From assembly GCA_023374025.1 (NCBI GenBank), contig SIJG01000170.1:27132-91131 (forward strand): a stretch of 64,000 bases of DNA, written 5' to 3'. The notes beneath the pieces are model-generated. The model made no database searches, was not told the origin of the DNA, and worked only from the letters and a program-made list of their open reading frames with translations. The position numbers were made by a program, and so were the translations under genes. Every line of letters begins with the position of its first letter. Within the stretch, counting starts at the first letter, position 1. The DNA comes from Heterodera schachtii (lineage: Eukaryota > Nematoda > Chromadorea > Rhabditida > Heteroderidae). This document shows positions 25,735 to 39,900 of the stretch, in pieces.

Positions 25735-26753
25735 AACTGCAACAATGCCAATTTTTTGCGATTTTCTCTCTCATCCGCCAAAGGGTTAAATGAAACTAAA
25801 AGAAGAGAGTGGCGTAGGGAGCAGGGCTGCACGCAATTACGGATTGCGGATTACGGAAATTACGGGGTTTTTGGAGTTACGGATTACGGGTTACGGATTT
25901 TTGGGATTTTTCCGTAATTTTGATCCGTAATTTGACTTTTGGATTATTTTTCGAGACGATTTCTTGTAAGATATTTTATAAAAACAAATTTTTCTATTTA
26001 AAGGGCTGGGGCTACCCGTACTTCGATTAATTTAGGCAGATTTATTTTAAATTTGTTCTTTTCTTAATAAAATCATTAAATTCAAAAAATTTTCCCGGCG
26101 GCGTAGTCCCCCTTTGGCTAAAAAAGGCTATAATTTCTTTTTTTTTGCTTTCCTGCGCTGAAATTTTTTAAATAACATTAAAAAAAATTTTGGCCAAAAA
26201 AGTTCTTCTGATTCCCCCTCCCCCGAAATTTTTTTCTGGCTATTCATTCTTATCAATGTTGAAATAATTATATATATAATCAGATTATAATGATCAGACT
26301 TTCAAAAAATTTTCCAAAATGAACCCTAAATATTTAAAAAGAATGAATTTTTTCAGACAAAATATAATTTCTTTGTAAAATTGAAATAAAAAATAAAGAA
26401 AAGGCATCCCAATATCTGTTTTAGATTTTTATTAATTCGCTATTTAAAAATTTTTTCAAAAATTTTGCCAAAAAATTGATTTTTGAAAATTACGGATTAC
26501 GGATTGCGGATTACGGAAAATTACGGGGTTTTTGGACCCCCGTAATTACGGATTACGGATTTCCGTAACTGAGAAAATCGCCGTAATTACGGATTTCCGT
26601 AATTGCAAATCCAGTTGCGTGCAGCCCTGGTAGGGAGTGAACGGGAGGGGCGGTCCCTCCCACTCTGATTGGTTGAGCCAATCGCACCTTACAGTAATAC
26701 ACATATATACTAATATATCAATAAATAAAGGATTTATAATTTCTGAATTAATT
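25735..26753 (+). repeat. Old repeat (family with inverted CCAAT motif), split by a hAT MITE
   Basis: Left part (gcaacaatgccaattttttg, ctctctcatccgccaaaggg, gaagagagtgg) ends at 25821 and right part (gggcggtccctccc, tgattggttgagccaatcg, caccttacagtaatacac, gaattaatt) resumes at 26638. The MITE-free relative is at 56291-56475 in the opposite orientation. gattgg-ttgag-ccaatc is a perfect 6-bp inverted pair and looks like paired CCAAT boxes, with a gggagggaccgccc-like GC box nearby in the other copy. Promoter origin is possible but unproven. Confidence 0.8.
25822..26629 (+). mobile_element. Non-autonomous hAT element (808-bp MITE) with perfect TSD
   Basis: Ends are CAGGGCTGCACGCAA and its exact inverse (15 bp). 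The 8-bp direct repeat gtagggag flanks it at 25814-25821 and 26630-26637. Both subterminal regions are packed with attacgga / tccgtaat words in both orientations, as expected for transposase-binding repeats. No transposase frame is present; the interior is AT-rich and includes a ttcccggcggcgtagtcccc box (26093-26112) also seen in degraded form near 37137. hAT assignment rests on the 8-bp TSD and the CAGGG end. The perfect TSD suggests a fairly recent insertion. Confidence 0.92.
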
Positions 26754-29700
26754 ATTTTTAATGTAATTGAGTAAAAATATTGTTATTTTATTTTATTTTT
26801 TTAATATTTTTTATATTAATGTTTTATCTGTGATTTATCACTTTAAAATTTTGTTTAATCAACTTGTGCAGGTAACTTAAATAAATCGCTGGTTCCACTG
26901 CCAATTTTAATTCTTTTTATTGATTATAAAAAATTTTTTCTTTACAAAATTAAAATAAATGTTAAAGTAATAATTTTGTTTTGTTTATTAAAATTTTTAT
27001 TTTTAATTAATTTTTTTTAAATGTTAATGTTTCTTAAAAATGGTTCCCATTAAATCTTTTAAACAAAAAATTGAATTTTACTGATTATTTTATGTATATT
27101 TATTTATACTATAAAATATTAAAAAATATCTTTGATTGAATCATATTTTCTATTACTCTACCATAATAAATCATTAAGATAAATTTGTTGTGTTGAAAAC
27201 ATACGTAAAATTAAACATTATTTTAAAATTATTCTGCATCAACAATTGGTTGCATATTTTGTTGTTGAAATTATTTGTTAAAGTTTTTACTAAATAGAAA
27301 ATTCGTAGTCGTCCCATTAGAATATTAAATTTTTTTTTATTCATTTTATGAATGGTTTATTTTTTATGTAAATTGCAGACTTCTTTCAAATAAATTGTTT
27401 ACACATGCTACCACTTTGATTTATGTCAAAAATTAATCTGTTTTTTTAATCATAATATTTCTAAGAATCTCTGAAATGATTAATTTTTATTCATCTACAT
27501 TTAATATCATTTTAAATTGATTCAAATTTTTTGCTATTATCGTTAATTTATTTGGAAACTTTTTTTATATATAAATAAGTATATTCTAGCGCATTTATTA
27601 TTTTATAGATTAAAATTGCGCTTTTAGGAAACGCACTTGCATTCGCTAATTGCTAATTAAATTAATATAAAACAATAAAATAAATATATTTAAAAATTGA
27701 TAAGTAATGTCGATTAAAAAATATTTATACAATTTTATGTGTGTATATATTTTAATAATAGAATAATTATTTAATATTTATTTAATAATGAATTTTTATT
27801 ATTTTTTGTTTATTAAAATTTAAACATGTTCGCCACAACAAAGACTTTAAAGACAATGTTCTCCAGCAAGTTCTCCCAGCAGGATATGTGCAGAAAATGT
27901 ATTAATAAATAATAAATCAATTATTTAATCAAAAACAAAAATTATTAATGAAATGCATAATATTTTATTAAACCAAAAAGCATAGATTGGAGGATAACAA
28001 TGAGTTTTCTAAAAATTAATGTATTACTAGTTTATTGGACAAGAAATTTTAAAATTTAATTAAACTTATTTATTTAAATTTAATAAAAAAAAATTTCCAT
28101 TAATAAGGATCGGAAAAAAATGTAGAACAAAAGTGCGTAAACGAGTAAAATATATAAATTTTATAAATATCTAAAATTTATCTAAGCTTAATTACATAGA
28201 TCATTTTTATGGCATTGACACTTTGGTTATATTCACTTTTTGTATGATTTTTTTTTCAAAATAATAATTAAAATTTTTTATTTACTGTAATGTAAAACAA
28301 TAAAAATTTTATTTGTAAAAGCAAATAAGTCTGAATTAAAAATTAAAATGTAGTAATCTTAATTTTAATGTAAAAAAAAACATAAATGAATAATAAGCAA
28401 ATAAAAAATAAAATTATGAAAATAATAATTATTGTTTCTAACTTGAAACTTTGTTGTTTCTTCTGTTTGCTTATAAATTCGTCATATAATTATCAATTAG
28501 ATCTGGAGGACTTTAAGAATATAAAATTGAATCAAAAAATAAATATATTTTTTTGAATAATCATCATCTAAATAAAAGCTTAATGCAAAAACAAAAAATA
28601 TAAAGAAATTTAAAATTTTTTAAATTAAAATCATTAAAAATATAAAATACAGAATAATTTTATAAACAGTATAAAAAATCAAATCAATTTATTAAATGAA
28701 AAGGCAATAAATTAAACACAAATTTATAAAACAAAATCAAAGAAAACATTTTTACACTACTAAAAAAATATTAAGCAATTATTTAATTTAATTAATGGTT
28801 ACCAAGATTTTTTATTGATTTTATAAAAATTAATTAAAAACGTGAACAAAAAAGTAATAAAATCCCTTTCAATTAATTTATTGTAAACTAAAGTAAAACA
28901 AAATATTTATTAAAATGACTGATAATTGTTATCTTAATAAGATATCTACAATCAAAAATCAATTAAATTAAATTCACAGAAGTTTGAATCAATAAATGAG
29001 TGCAGAAAATAACTCATTTATAAAAAAATTTAATGTTGAAATATAAACAAATATATATAATTCGAAAACATTTTTAATTTTAAACCATTTTCAATTAAAG
29101 CTATTAAAATTACTAATAATTAGAAATTAAATTTTATTTTTTTTCTTAATAGATATTTTATATAAATTCGTTAAGGATAAACAATTTAAACACGCCAAGA
29201 TGTCAAGATTAATTGAATTTAAAAAGCTATAAAAGATTTTTTGATAAATATATTAAATATTTTAGTGAAATTTCTCAACATAATTTATTCAAGGAATGAC
29301 CAAAAATGTCAATTTTTGGTCAAAAGGTCTTCATCAAAATTTTATGACAAAATGAAATATCATGAAAAAAAATCTTTAAATATTTTCTGCATAATATTGC
29401 CAAAAATCAGTTGGCATTTAGTGCGGTTCCTTTCTTATACATAAATAAAATTTTTACTGATTAATATCATTACCGCCGATCAAATTTATTTTTGCAATTT
29501 TTGAACTTTTTGTAAATATTATATAAATTCTTTTATCGATCTTCAATTCTAAAATACCAATAACAAAAATTCAACATTTAAAAATTAATGTATTACATGA
29601 ATTACAGATTTTTCCAATAGCTTAACTTTCAGAAAAAAAATTTTTTTTAGTATTTTTAATATAATTTTAGCGACCTGTTTTTAGTACCAAATTCAGATTG

Positions 29701-30048
29701 GCTGAAATAAAAGAAATCAACAAGAGGTGAAATGGAGTTAATTTTGGTTTATAAAATTTAATTAATTAATTTTATTATCTTAAAGCTATCATAATTTGGA
29801 TGAAATTTAAAAATCATTTTATTTAACGCGTAAATTTATAAAAAATATTTCTTGAATTTAAAAATAGATAACGAAGAACATTTTAATTGAATAAATTTAA
29901 CTAAATATCAACATGTATAAAAAAAATCCAAAAAAATAATTAGTTAAAAAAATATTTATCTAAGTAAATTAATTTTACCTTATTTACCAAAATTTAAATT
30001 TTAATTATAAATTTTATAAATGGAAAACTTTTTTATAAATCAATAAAA

Positions 30049-30157
30049 ACAATTTAAAAATGGACAACGTAGCTGCGCCGAGCACGCCTGAATCTGACAA
30101 TGCATGAAAATTGACTTGCTTAAGCAAATTTTTTAAAATGAAAAATCACATATAAAT
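30049..30157 (+). repeat. GC-cored AT repeat, copy pairing with 14596-14695
   Basis: acaatttaaaaatggacaac, a GC-rich variable core, ctgacaatgcatgaaaa, cttaagcaaattttttaaa, and aaaaatcac. Order and spacing match the earlier copy. Confidence 0.65.
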
Positions 30158-32471
30158 ATTAATAAAAAATTATAAAAGAAGAAAACAAACATAATTAATT
30201 CTTATTCAGTAAGAATTATTTGCCAAATTTAACTTATAAAATACAAATATTAATATTAATTATTTTTTTTGGAGAAAAGAAACTATAAATTAATGTAAAT
30301 AATTACATTTAAACATTTTTTATAAATTTAATTCAACAATCGTAAATTAAATCTTTTATATATTAGTCAATTGTTTTGTAAGACGCCATAAGCTTGCTTA
30401 ACCAATCAGTTTGAATTTAAAATCCATTTAAAAAAAATATTTATTTACAATTTTAAATGAATGTGAAAAAAATAACTGATTTCCACTGAGAAATTGTTTT
30501 TCCCAAAAAATTGTTTGTAAAATAGTATATTATTATTTATTAATTCTTTGAATTTGAGAAATTTCTAATCCTTTGCGTAATTAAATTCGAGTAAGTTATA
30601 GTAGCTAAGAAAATGGTTTTAGTAATCTTTATTTTAAATAAAAACACTTTTTTATTTTGTGAAATTTATTGCCATATAAAATTTTTATATTAAAAAACTG
30701 CAAACATTGTCAATTAATTAAAAAAAATAATAATATATATATATATATATATATATTTACAATATTCAAAAAATTAAAATTAATATAACCTTTTTTTATA
30801 AAGAGAAAAATATTAATATTGTTATAAAATAAAATAATATATATATAAGAGTAGCTTTTTCAGTACCGAGAATGTCTAAAAAACATTTTGTACATACTAT
30901 CACATAACATTAATTATATTTTCCGTTAAGCTAATGGCTAAAAATTCAAAATATCAAAAATCCATATTCTTTAACTATGTAAAAAATCTTTCAAAATTTG
31001 AATAAAAAAAGTTATAGAAAGCAAGGAGCTGATTCTTCAAAGAAAAAAGAACAGACAGATTCATGCTTTTAAATTTGAAAATACGAAAAGCTAATATTTA
31101 AATTAAAAGCAACAAATAATTTATTAAAATAAAAGTGATTAAAAACAAAGAAAACCCCAATATAAAAATTTTAACTAAAATTTTAGAAGTATTTAAAAGT
31201 ATCTTATCAACAATTAAAAGTTAATAATCCATTATTCGTAAATCAATTTTGAAATATTAAACCATTTTTGAAAATAAATTTAAATAATTTTATTATAATT
31301 TTCTCTATTTGTTTTGAATTTAAAAAATTGGGAATATCCAAATAAAAGAATAAATCAGTTTTTAATATAAATTAAACGAGAAAAAAGTGAAGCAAAGCTG
31401 ATATTGATAAAATTATTAAAATATAACATAGAAAAAAGTAATAAATACCTAAAGAAAAAATTAATGTAATATTGTAATTTTTTTTCAGACATAATATTTG
31501 TTTTACTACAATTTTAATATTAGTTGCTTCTTATTAATGTTTGAATTCGTCGAATAATTTTGTTTGGTTTAGTTTATTTTTTCAATATTTAATATTTATT
31601 TTATTATTTATATTAACGAATAAATTTTTAAAAATTATGTAGAAACTTATTCAAAAAAATAAAAATAAATAAACATTAATTTAATTATCGAGGATATAAA
31701 AATTTTATAATAAATTTGCTGAAAATTAATTAATTGGACAACCAATTGAAGAACCAAAATCATTTATTATCAACCTTTCTCATGTCTCTGTGCTGCTACT
31801 GAGCTGGATTTAGACATGCTGCAAGAATATTCACCAAAGACTAAGATTTTTTCATTAAATTTTTATTATGAATTGAATTAATAAGAAAATGAATTTTTTG
31901 ATAAAATATAATTATTAAATATTTTTATTATGAATATTTGTTTATAAAAATAAACTTGAAATAAAATACATTAGATTCTTTACCATCTCCCTCTTTAAAA
32001 ATATGATTAAAAAAGATATTATGGATGACAGAGAAAAAATATGAATAAAAAAATAAATTTTAATATTGTTTTTCATGACGAATGAGTTTTTCATTTTTTA
32101 ATCATAAAAAAATTATATGATAATTTAAATAAAAAAAGTATTCATTTCATGTACCTGGTCTGCACTTTTTTTTAATTGAGTTGGCGTCAACAAATGCATT
32201 TTTTATATGAGTTAGTTTTTTGACTTTAAGATATTTTCTAATTTATGTTTTTAAATATTACTTTTTTTAAAAAGTTTTTTATGAAAAGATGTATTTTTAA
32301 ATAAAAAATAGGAAAAAAAACATAAATATTTTTTTAACTTATTTAATTTCTTTTCTTTTTAATTATTGAATTTATTCACAACTTTTTATTTTTGTAGTTT
32401 ATTATTATTGATTGCTTTTCGAATATAAATTAATAGTTTATGAAAGTTTACTAATTTTACACAAAAATAAT

Positions 32472-32537
32472 AAACTTTAAAATTATTTTCTTTCAAATAT
32501 TTTAAAACTTTAAAGTTATTTTCTTTCAAATATTTTA
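32472..32537 (+). repeat. Two-copy 33-bp tandem duplication
   Basis: aaactttaaa(a/g)ttatttt followed by ctttcaaatatttta, units starting at 32472 and 32505, one difference. It accounts for the repeated KYLKENNFKV words in the minus-strand frame here. Confidence 0.85.
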
Positions 32538-34024
32538 AGTTTACTGGTATTCTGTTTTTAATTCTATTCAAATTATTAAATTTTTTGGAACCTTTGTCTT
32601 GCACTTCGTGTTCTAGGCCCTAATTTAATAAATTTATTTATTTTAACCACTAATTTTAAATATTTTATTTTAAATCATTAATTTTTAATTTTGGTTCATA
32701 ATTTCTGTTAGTAATTCGTTAATGTAAATATAAATAGTTTTATATGAAAGTAGGCACTAATTTGTTTTTCATTTATTCTCGGTTTGAATTGATACTTTTT
32801 TATTGTTTATTGAATATTATTTGCAGACCGGATCAAATTTTTTAAGAAAAGATAAATGAATTAATTTATTTTCTATCTTGTTGTTTTCACTTTTATTACA
32901 TAATTTTGTGTTTTTTAATTTAACCATTTTTTTATTTGTTTATTTTGGCACCATATAAAAGCACTAATGTTCCTTTGGTATGCTCGATAAATTAAATTAA
33001 TAATAATTAAATAAATAATTTTCTGTACACTTTTCGTAAAAAAGTTTACTGCCAAAGGGAAATTGAGAGCAGTATAAATAATTTCAGCATATTTCTTTAA
33101 CATATTAAGAATAATTATATTCAGTTGTCTTTAAATTATTGTTTGCTAGCAATAAGTTAATTTACCTAAAAGCATCGACCGATTTATATAAATTAACTAT
33201 AATTTTTAATGGCTGACGAAAAAAAATTGACTCGCATTGTTTATCACCGAAAACAGTTTAATGTCGCTAAATGAGTGAAAATGCTAATAAGTCCTACAAA
33301 TTTTTAATGAACTAATTAAAGTTTAATGTCAATTCATTAAAAAATATGCAGAAATAATTCATTTACATAAATTCATAAAGCTTAACCATAATTGTAATTA
33401 ATTAATAAAAAATTGCATCCAAAGAATCTTGAAAAGCGAAATCTTAGAAACTATGAAAAAAGAGGGAATTTAAAACATGAGAATGATTAAAGGAGCAAAA
33501 AGAGATAAAATACAATAAAGGACTTAGTTTTTAAATAAATGGACTGAATTAAATAAATAATTTTAATTACATTTTGCAAATATTTTATGAAATATAAAAA
33601 AGTTAATGAAAAAAATAAATTTTCTTGCCATTTTCGCAAGTAAATTAAAACGATTAATTACTACAAAGGACAAACAAAGAAATTGCTATAAAGTCAAATT
33701 AATGATACGATTCACAAAATTAAAAAATAATTTTTAAATGAATAAACAAAAGTAATTATACCTAATCATCAGTAAGGTCGTCTTGTAGCAGAGATTAGTG
33801 GATATTAAAAATTGTTTAAATTTTACTTTTCGTGAAGTATTCATGCGGATTTTAGAAAAATAAAAAAGAAATTGAAAATAAAAAATAATTTATCATAAAA
33901 TCAAAATAATATTTTAAAGAAATAAAATTTAAGCATAAATTTGTCAAAACATTAAACTTTTGAATTAATAATCATAAATTTTAAATTTTAATTGCTGCTA
34001 TCTCCGATTTAAATTTAGTAGATA

Positions 34025-34110
34025 AAACCGGGACTTGCCGACCTGAGAAGCCAGGACCGGGACCTAGATTTTTGTCCGGGACTGGGAACCGTGACCAATC
34101 GGGAATTTTT
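34025..34110 (+). repeat. CCGGGAC-rich degenerate repeat
   Basis: Several spaced (a/t)ccgggac words in an otherwise AT-rich setting. Probably a decayed relative of the CCGGG patches at 20.8 kb and 56 kb. Confidence 0.45.
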
Positions 34111-36623
34111 ATTCAAATCAAATTACTTCATTTGAAGGTAGTGACTGTTGACACCGCCGTAAAAAATCTTTGATAAAAATTATTACAAAAAGAAAAAACA
34201 AAATATACCAAGGAAAAGACTTAGGAAATCAAGGAGATTAGCTATATATATTTGCCAAATCAAATTACGGTTTTCGTTAATTTCCAATATTAATAACTTT
34301 TATCACTTATGCATTAATGAGTAGTCAGTTGCTTACTATTCGTTCATTGTATAAACTTTTGGCGTTTAGATAGCCAAAAAAATTTCTTGTTTTTTTTTTG
34401 TTTTATTAGATATTTTCACTTAGGAAAATTCTTAACGACATTTATTCTACTCTTTATCTCATTAATTTTAAAAGCGGATTTATTAATTATTATTTTTTAT
34501 TAATTTCTTGTATTTCACACCTTTATGTAGTTGATCGAGTTTTCAATGCAATAAGTTTTTCTTTATTCAATAAGTTAAATGCCATTTTAAGTCTTCTCAC
34601 TGTCTTTCGTATGTTAGTTTTCTGGACACATTTTCTTCTAAATTACAAAGTGCCTTTATCTCAACTTAAATAATATTTAATTTTGTTATGTGATACTGAT
34701 TTATTTATTATAAACCATCCCTCGTTCTTATTAGTATTTGGAACGATTTAAATTGGGATCCATAATTTATCGCAATCCTCAAAAAATCCGGGGAATCCTG
34801 ATATTTTTCATGAATAGCATAATTATTTAATAAAATTAATAATTAAATTAAAGAAATGTTGTTTGTTCTTTTTCTTTATTCAATACAATTCATATGTTTT
34901 TATTAAAATTTTTAGTTAACTTATTAATGTGTATTCAAATAATTTATTTATTTTAATAATGTAATTAAATATTGAAAATAATAAATTGTGAATATATTTT
35001 ATTGAATATTAAATAAATTTTTATTTGAATCTATTTTCATGTCTTGTTTTTTCAAATGGTTCTCTGGACTCGATGGCGACGCGCGGCGCTATATATGTAT
35101 TATTTATTTCTTTAATTCCTGATAATTAAATAAAACCAATAAATTTGCTTTGTTTGATGCTTTTATATGTTAAAAATTCGTATTTGAATTTTAATATTTA
35201 ATTCTAAAATAAAAAATAACAAGATTATCGGTATTAAATTATTTAAAAAATTTAATTTTTTATTTCAAGAAGAAATGACTTATTATGGGCATATTTAATT
35301 ATAATAAATACATTCATTATTAAATACTTTTTTGCTATTTTGAATTTATTTATTTATTTTGAATTTATTTTTATATTTTGTAAAAAAAATTCATATTTTT
35401 CTTGGTTATTTATTATATTTTGTATTATTTACTATTTATTCTCCTCACGTTTATTGAAGACATAAGTCTGTCAATGTTTGTTCGTCTGAATAAAATTAAT
35501 TAAAATATTATTGTATAAATTCATCTATTTAAATTGTAAAAAGTTAATATTCGATTAATTTCGCTTTATTTCTATTTCATTTATGATAATATGCCTCTAA
35601 AGAATCATCCGCTTTTCCATTAAACTTATAAACAAAATAATATGTCTTTTATAATTAATTTTAAATTTATTAAAATGTAAAAAAAAATAAAAAATAAATA
35701 ATGATATTTTTTACTTAGTGGATAATTTTCCATCGAAATAAAATATTATTTTTTATAATTAATTCTAATAAAAGTTCATTATAAACATTTTATTTCCTAA
35801 TAATTTAAGGCATTTTAATTTAATTTTCAGATTTATGTAAAGTGATACAATTAACTTTTAAATGTGGAAAAGTCTATGAACAAGGAAGTTACAGACAAAA
35901 AATGATAAGAAATAGATTAAAAAAAACAATATATCAGTGACGGTTTATTTGGGTAGTTTATATTTAAATTTTATTTTTTCAAGATCAACTGTAAAAAGAA
36001 TGAAACATTCAAAAAATAGAAACTTTCATTTATCTAATTATAATTATAATAGTTAATGACTTTTATAAATTACAGTGTTTTAATTTATAATTCTTATGAA
36101 TGAATTTTAATTACAATATTTATTTTTAATTGTTCATTGCATTTTTTCATTAATGCTCATTATAATTTTATATGTTTTTTTTCTTCTGGAGCTGTGTTAC
36201 TTTAATTCGGTACTTAACGATTTTTCGAAATAAAAAAACTTATATTTGTTTATTTCAAATTTTTAGTAAATTCAAAAAATCATTTTAATATTTGGGATAT
36301 TCAAATTTTCCATTTGGCACAAAGTCATCTTCCGAAACTTTAAGAAAGAATTAAATGATGTTAAAGAAGAGGACTACTATATGGATATATAAAAAATTTA
36401 ATTTACTATCCTTTAATTAAATTATTAAAATTAAATATTTATATTATTTTTATAAATATTTTTCCTAAAAATATATAATTTTCAGTGTATTGCAAATTAA
36501 ATTTATAGAAAAATAGAAAAACATTTTGAGTAACACAAAAATTTCATGCGAAAAAATATAATTAAGTTTTATTATATTTAATTCTTTTTCTTTATTACCT
36601 TATTTATTTTTAAATTATAAATG
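34111..36623. other. T-rich desert
   Basis: No gene seen. Segment 34863-34915 (ttttctttattcaatacaat, tcatatgtttttattaa, tttttag) recurs at about 48720-48766 (tttttctctattcatgcaat, tcatatgtttttattaa, ttttcag) in the same orientation. A GC-rich speck at about 35060-35095 (gatggcgacgcgcggcgct) has no assignable role. Confidence 0.5.
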
Positions 36624-36820
36624 TCCTGGATCCAGCCATGTACAGGTACAGGCAAATTTTTGGAATACATGTACAGGCCTTAAAACCTGTATTTCCTGTA
36701 TTTATTTTTAAACGTTATTTTGGCGAAATGTTTGAAAAATGATGGTAAAATTCAAAAAAATATATCATTTTTTATTATGTACAGGTACAGGCTTTTTTCA
36801 AAATGTCGATCTCTAGCAAT
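36624..36820. mobile_element. Short element-like unit with GTACAGGTACAGGC repeats
   Basis: atgtacaggtacaggc occurs twice in direct orientation (36638-36653 and 36777-36792), with a third acatgtacagg and inverse cctgta words between them. The block stands out from the desert and ends near ctctagcaat. Terminal inverted repeats are not clear, so the class is uncertain. Confidence 0.4.
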
Positions 36821-36907
36821 AAGAAATTATCAATGTTATTAATTGTAATATTGACTTTTTTGAATAAATTCTGTTAACAAATTACATTTCAAATTTACAA
36901 AATTTTC

Positions 36908-36934
36908 CCGCGGCGCCTATCGGCACCGCCGGCC
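36908..36934 (+). repeat. Solo CCGGCGG...CCGCCGG arm
   Basis: ccgcggcgcctatcggcacc followed by gccggcc is nearly identical to the left arm of the foldback at 62263-62291. A decayed ttcccccgtcgacgctaacc at about 37138 may mark another piece of the same family. Confidence 0.6.
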
Positions 36935-39900
36935 TCCCCCTTGTTCCCCGAAAGTTTTTGAAAAAATTCGCTGCAAAAAAATTCTTAAAATTTGATTTTT
37001 GATTCCGATGCAGAAAGAATAATTAAAAAAATGATATTAAATTTAAAAAAAAATTAATAAACTAGAAAAAAACCAAAGTAAAATTTATGGAAAATTGGAT
37101 TCTTTTTCTGAGAAAATTCATTCCGGAATTCCAATTTTTCCCCCGTCGACGCTAACCAAAAAAAAAATAATAATAATTTTATAAAATTATATGCAATTTT
37201 TTAAAATATTTATTATTCTTTTAGGTCAATGAATCATGCACATTATTCACCAGAGAACAGCTGTGAGAAGGGAAATGCCCTGATATTTTTTATTATAAAT
37301 TAAATGTATCACTTTAAATGACCTGTCATACATATATATTTTTGACCAAATATCTAACTATTTTTATAGACTAATATCTTTTAAGCAATTATTTTTAACT
37401 TATTATTTTTTCAATTTTATACCGGTATTTACTTTGGATTAAATTTGTTTCACCTTTTCTATAATAATAAATATATTTTTTGCTATGTATTTTTTTTAGT
37501 TTTTTAATTTTCATTAATTTACTTTTGTAGCTTTATAACATATATGTTATTATTAATAATTTAAATTTAATTTTTTGCAACTATTTTCACATTTTTAGCA
37601 CCTATTTTGAGGTTTTTTAAAACCTAAAAACTAAATATTTTAGCAATTCTTAGCAACTATAAATTACACCTTTATCTATTAACTTAGATTTAGTAAAATT
37701 ATTTTAAGTTTTATTTTATTTAAAAAATTATTTTATATTATGCTATTTTATTTTATGAATGGAGATTCATTCAATCTTTTTTACAATTTATTTTATTATT
37801 TATTTTCTTTAAAAGGTTCTTATTATAATTATAAATATATTCAATTTTATTTAACAATTTACCCTTCACCATTTAGACTGCTCTAAAATAAATCATTATT
37901 GGTAAAATTTTTGTAAAATTTTCTTATTAAATTTATAAGTTAATAAACAATTAGTTTTATAAATTCTAATAAAAAATATTTTTCTCAAAATTCTTTGAGT
38001 GAAAAAATTTTTTTTTAATTATTTTTAAATCAACAATATTTTTTTATTCGATTAAATACAGATTTTACAATTTAAAAATCATTTATCCTGTCTTCGTTCC
38101 CTCTTATGTGTGCAGTGAGTGGAGTCATGAGGAAATGTCGTTGGGATCTATCTATTCAACGTATCCAATTAAATTTTTTCGCGAATTTCTATTGATTTAG
38201 TTTAAAAAATAAATATTAAAATTTAAATATTTTTACTAATATTGGCTTTCTTGAATTATTTAATATCGTTCACTCCACCAGAATCAATTATTAAAGCCTG
38301 GTATCATTCTATTTTGATTTAATCTTTATTATTTAAGTTTGTTGAATAGCTATTTTTTCAAATATTTTTAAATCAATCTTTTCTTTTTTTGCTTTTATTA
38401 AGGTCAAAGCAGAACTGTCAATATGGCTTAGAGATAAACGAGAACAATTTTGTCGATCAACGATACTGCTTATCTTTTTCTAGTTATTTCTTTTCTTAAA
38501 TAGAAAGTGCGTATTATAAATATTTAGAAATTTAGATTTACTATTAAAAAAATGGTTATTTTTTATAAAACTTTCTAAATGTTTAAAAACATTTTTGATC
38601 AATTTTTAATTTTTCTCCTCAATCACATTGTTTTATATTAGATTTAATTTGTTTTATATTTGCTGAAATATTTAGAATATTTTATTAAAGTATCTTAAAT
38701 TTATTTTCTTTATTGAATGCTGTATAGTTATTTATTTATTAAATAATATTTATTTATATATTTAATTATTTACTTTATTTATTAATATTTTAATTTTATT
38801 TTTTAACTAATGCCTCAAACACTTGCTCATCAAGTAGAAGGCTGTCCAAGATCGCTGCCAATTTGCCTTAGTTCATTATTTCATTTTTTTACTATATAAT
38901 TTTAGGATTTTAATTATTTTATTTTCATTTCGGGTATTAAAACTGAGAGATTGAAACGAAAAAATTTGATTTTTAAATTTTTATTTAATTTGTTGCAAAT
39001 ATTTTCGACACTGTCTATTTATATCCTTTTTATATCTTTTAAATTATTGATATGGTAAACCGTATTGTATATTGACTTCTTTATTGCTTAAACTGCATTT
39101 CATTTTGTTTTTCATTTAATCTTTTTTGCTCATTTCATAAAATATAACAATGTGAACTATAAAAATAGAAAAAAAAATCAGAATAAACTAAAAATTAATA
39201 GACAATTCTCTTCGCAGACAAATGTGCAAGTATTATTCTGATATTACTCGAAGAATTTAGTGCAAACGATTTATGTCTTCAAGAATTTAAAAGAAAATTT
39301 CCACTTCTAATATTTTCTTTAAAAATTTAATAAATTCTTCAATTTAAAAAAGTTTAATTTACATCTCGTAACATTAGATTAATCAATCTTAAACTAAATA
39401 AACTTAGAATTAATCTTATATAAATTTAATTCTTTAAATTAAAATATTGTTTATCTTATATAGTATAAAATAAAATAAATCAATATTTAAAAATATTTTT
39501 CAATTAATTGTTAAATTTAAACGAATAAGAATGTCGAAATAAAATTTTTGTAAAAATATCAAAAAATGTTTTCAATAAATAATAACTTTAATCAGAACAA
39601 TAAAATCTACAATTATTATTATGCTAAGTTAAAAAAAATCAATTTACAATTAATCAATTTGAATTTTTTACAAATTAAACCTAACTATGTATTTTGAAAG
39701 CAAAATATTCGGAAAAGCTTTACACTTGTTAAATAAAATTGAATATATATAAAACATATAACGATATTTTTCATTTATGAGACAAATAAAAGGGGCACTC
39801 AAAAATAATTAAAAATATTAGTTAAAAAAAATTATTTGCTACTGAGAATGATAATCTAAAGACAGGTCTTATTTCGAATATAGCAAAGTCTAAATTTAAA

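Larger units (their letters stand above)
26754..34024. other. AT-rich desert, T-rich to 27.8 kb then mainly A-rich
   Basis: No gene supported. Islands: 27826-27912 opens an ATG frame of 28 codons (MFATTKTLKTMFSSKFSQQD, then a CRKC motif and stop). 30060-30107 opens 15 codons. About 31775-31830 is GC-richer with an open frame lacking ATG. 30732-30757 is an (AT)n tract. 29297-29322 is a perfect hairpin with 11-bp arms (tgaccaaaaat) and a 4-nt loop. Frames 29241-29444, 32386-32604 and 32915-33103 are low-complexity. Confidence 0.45.
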
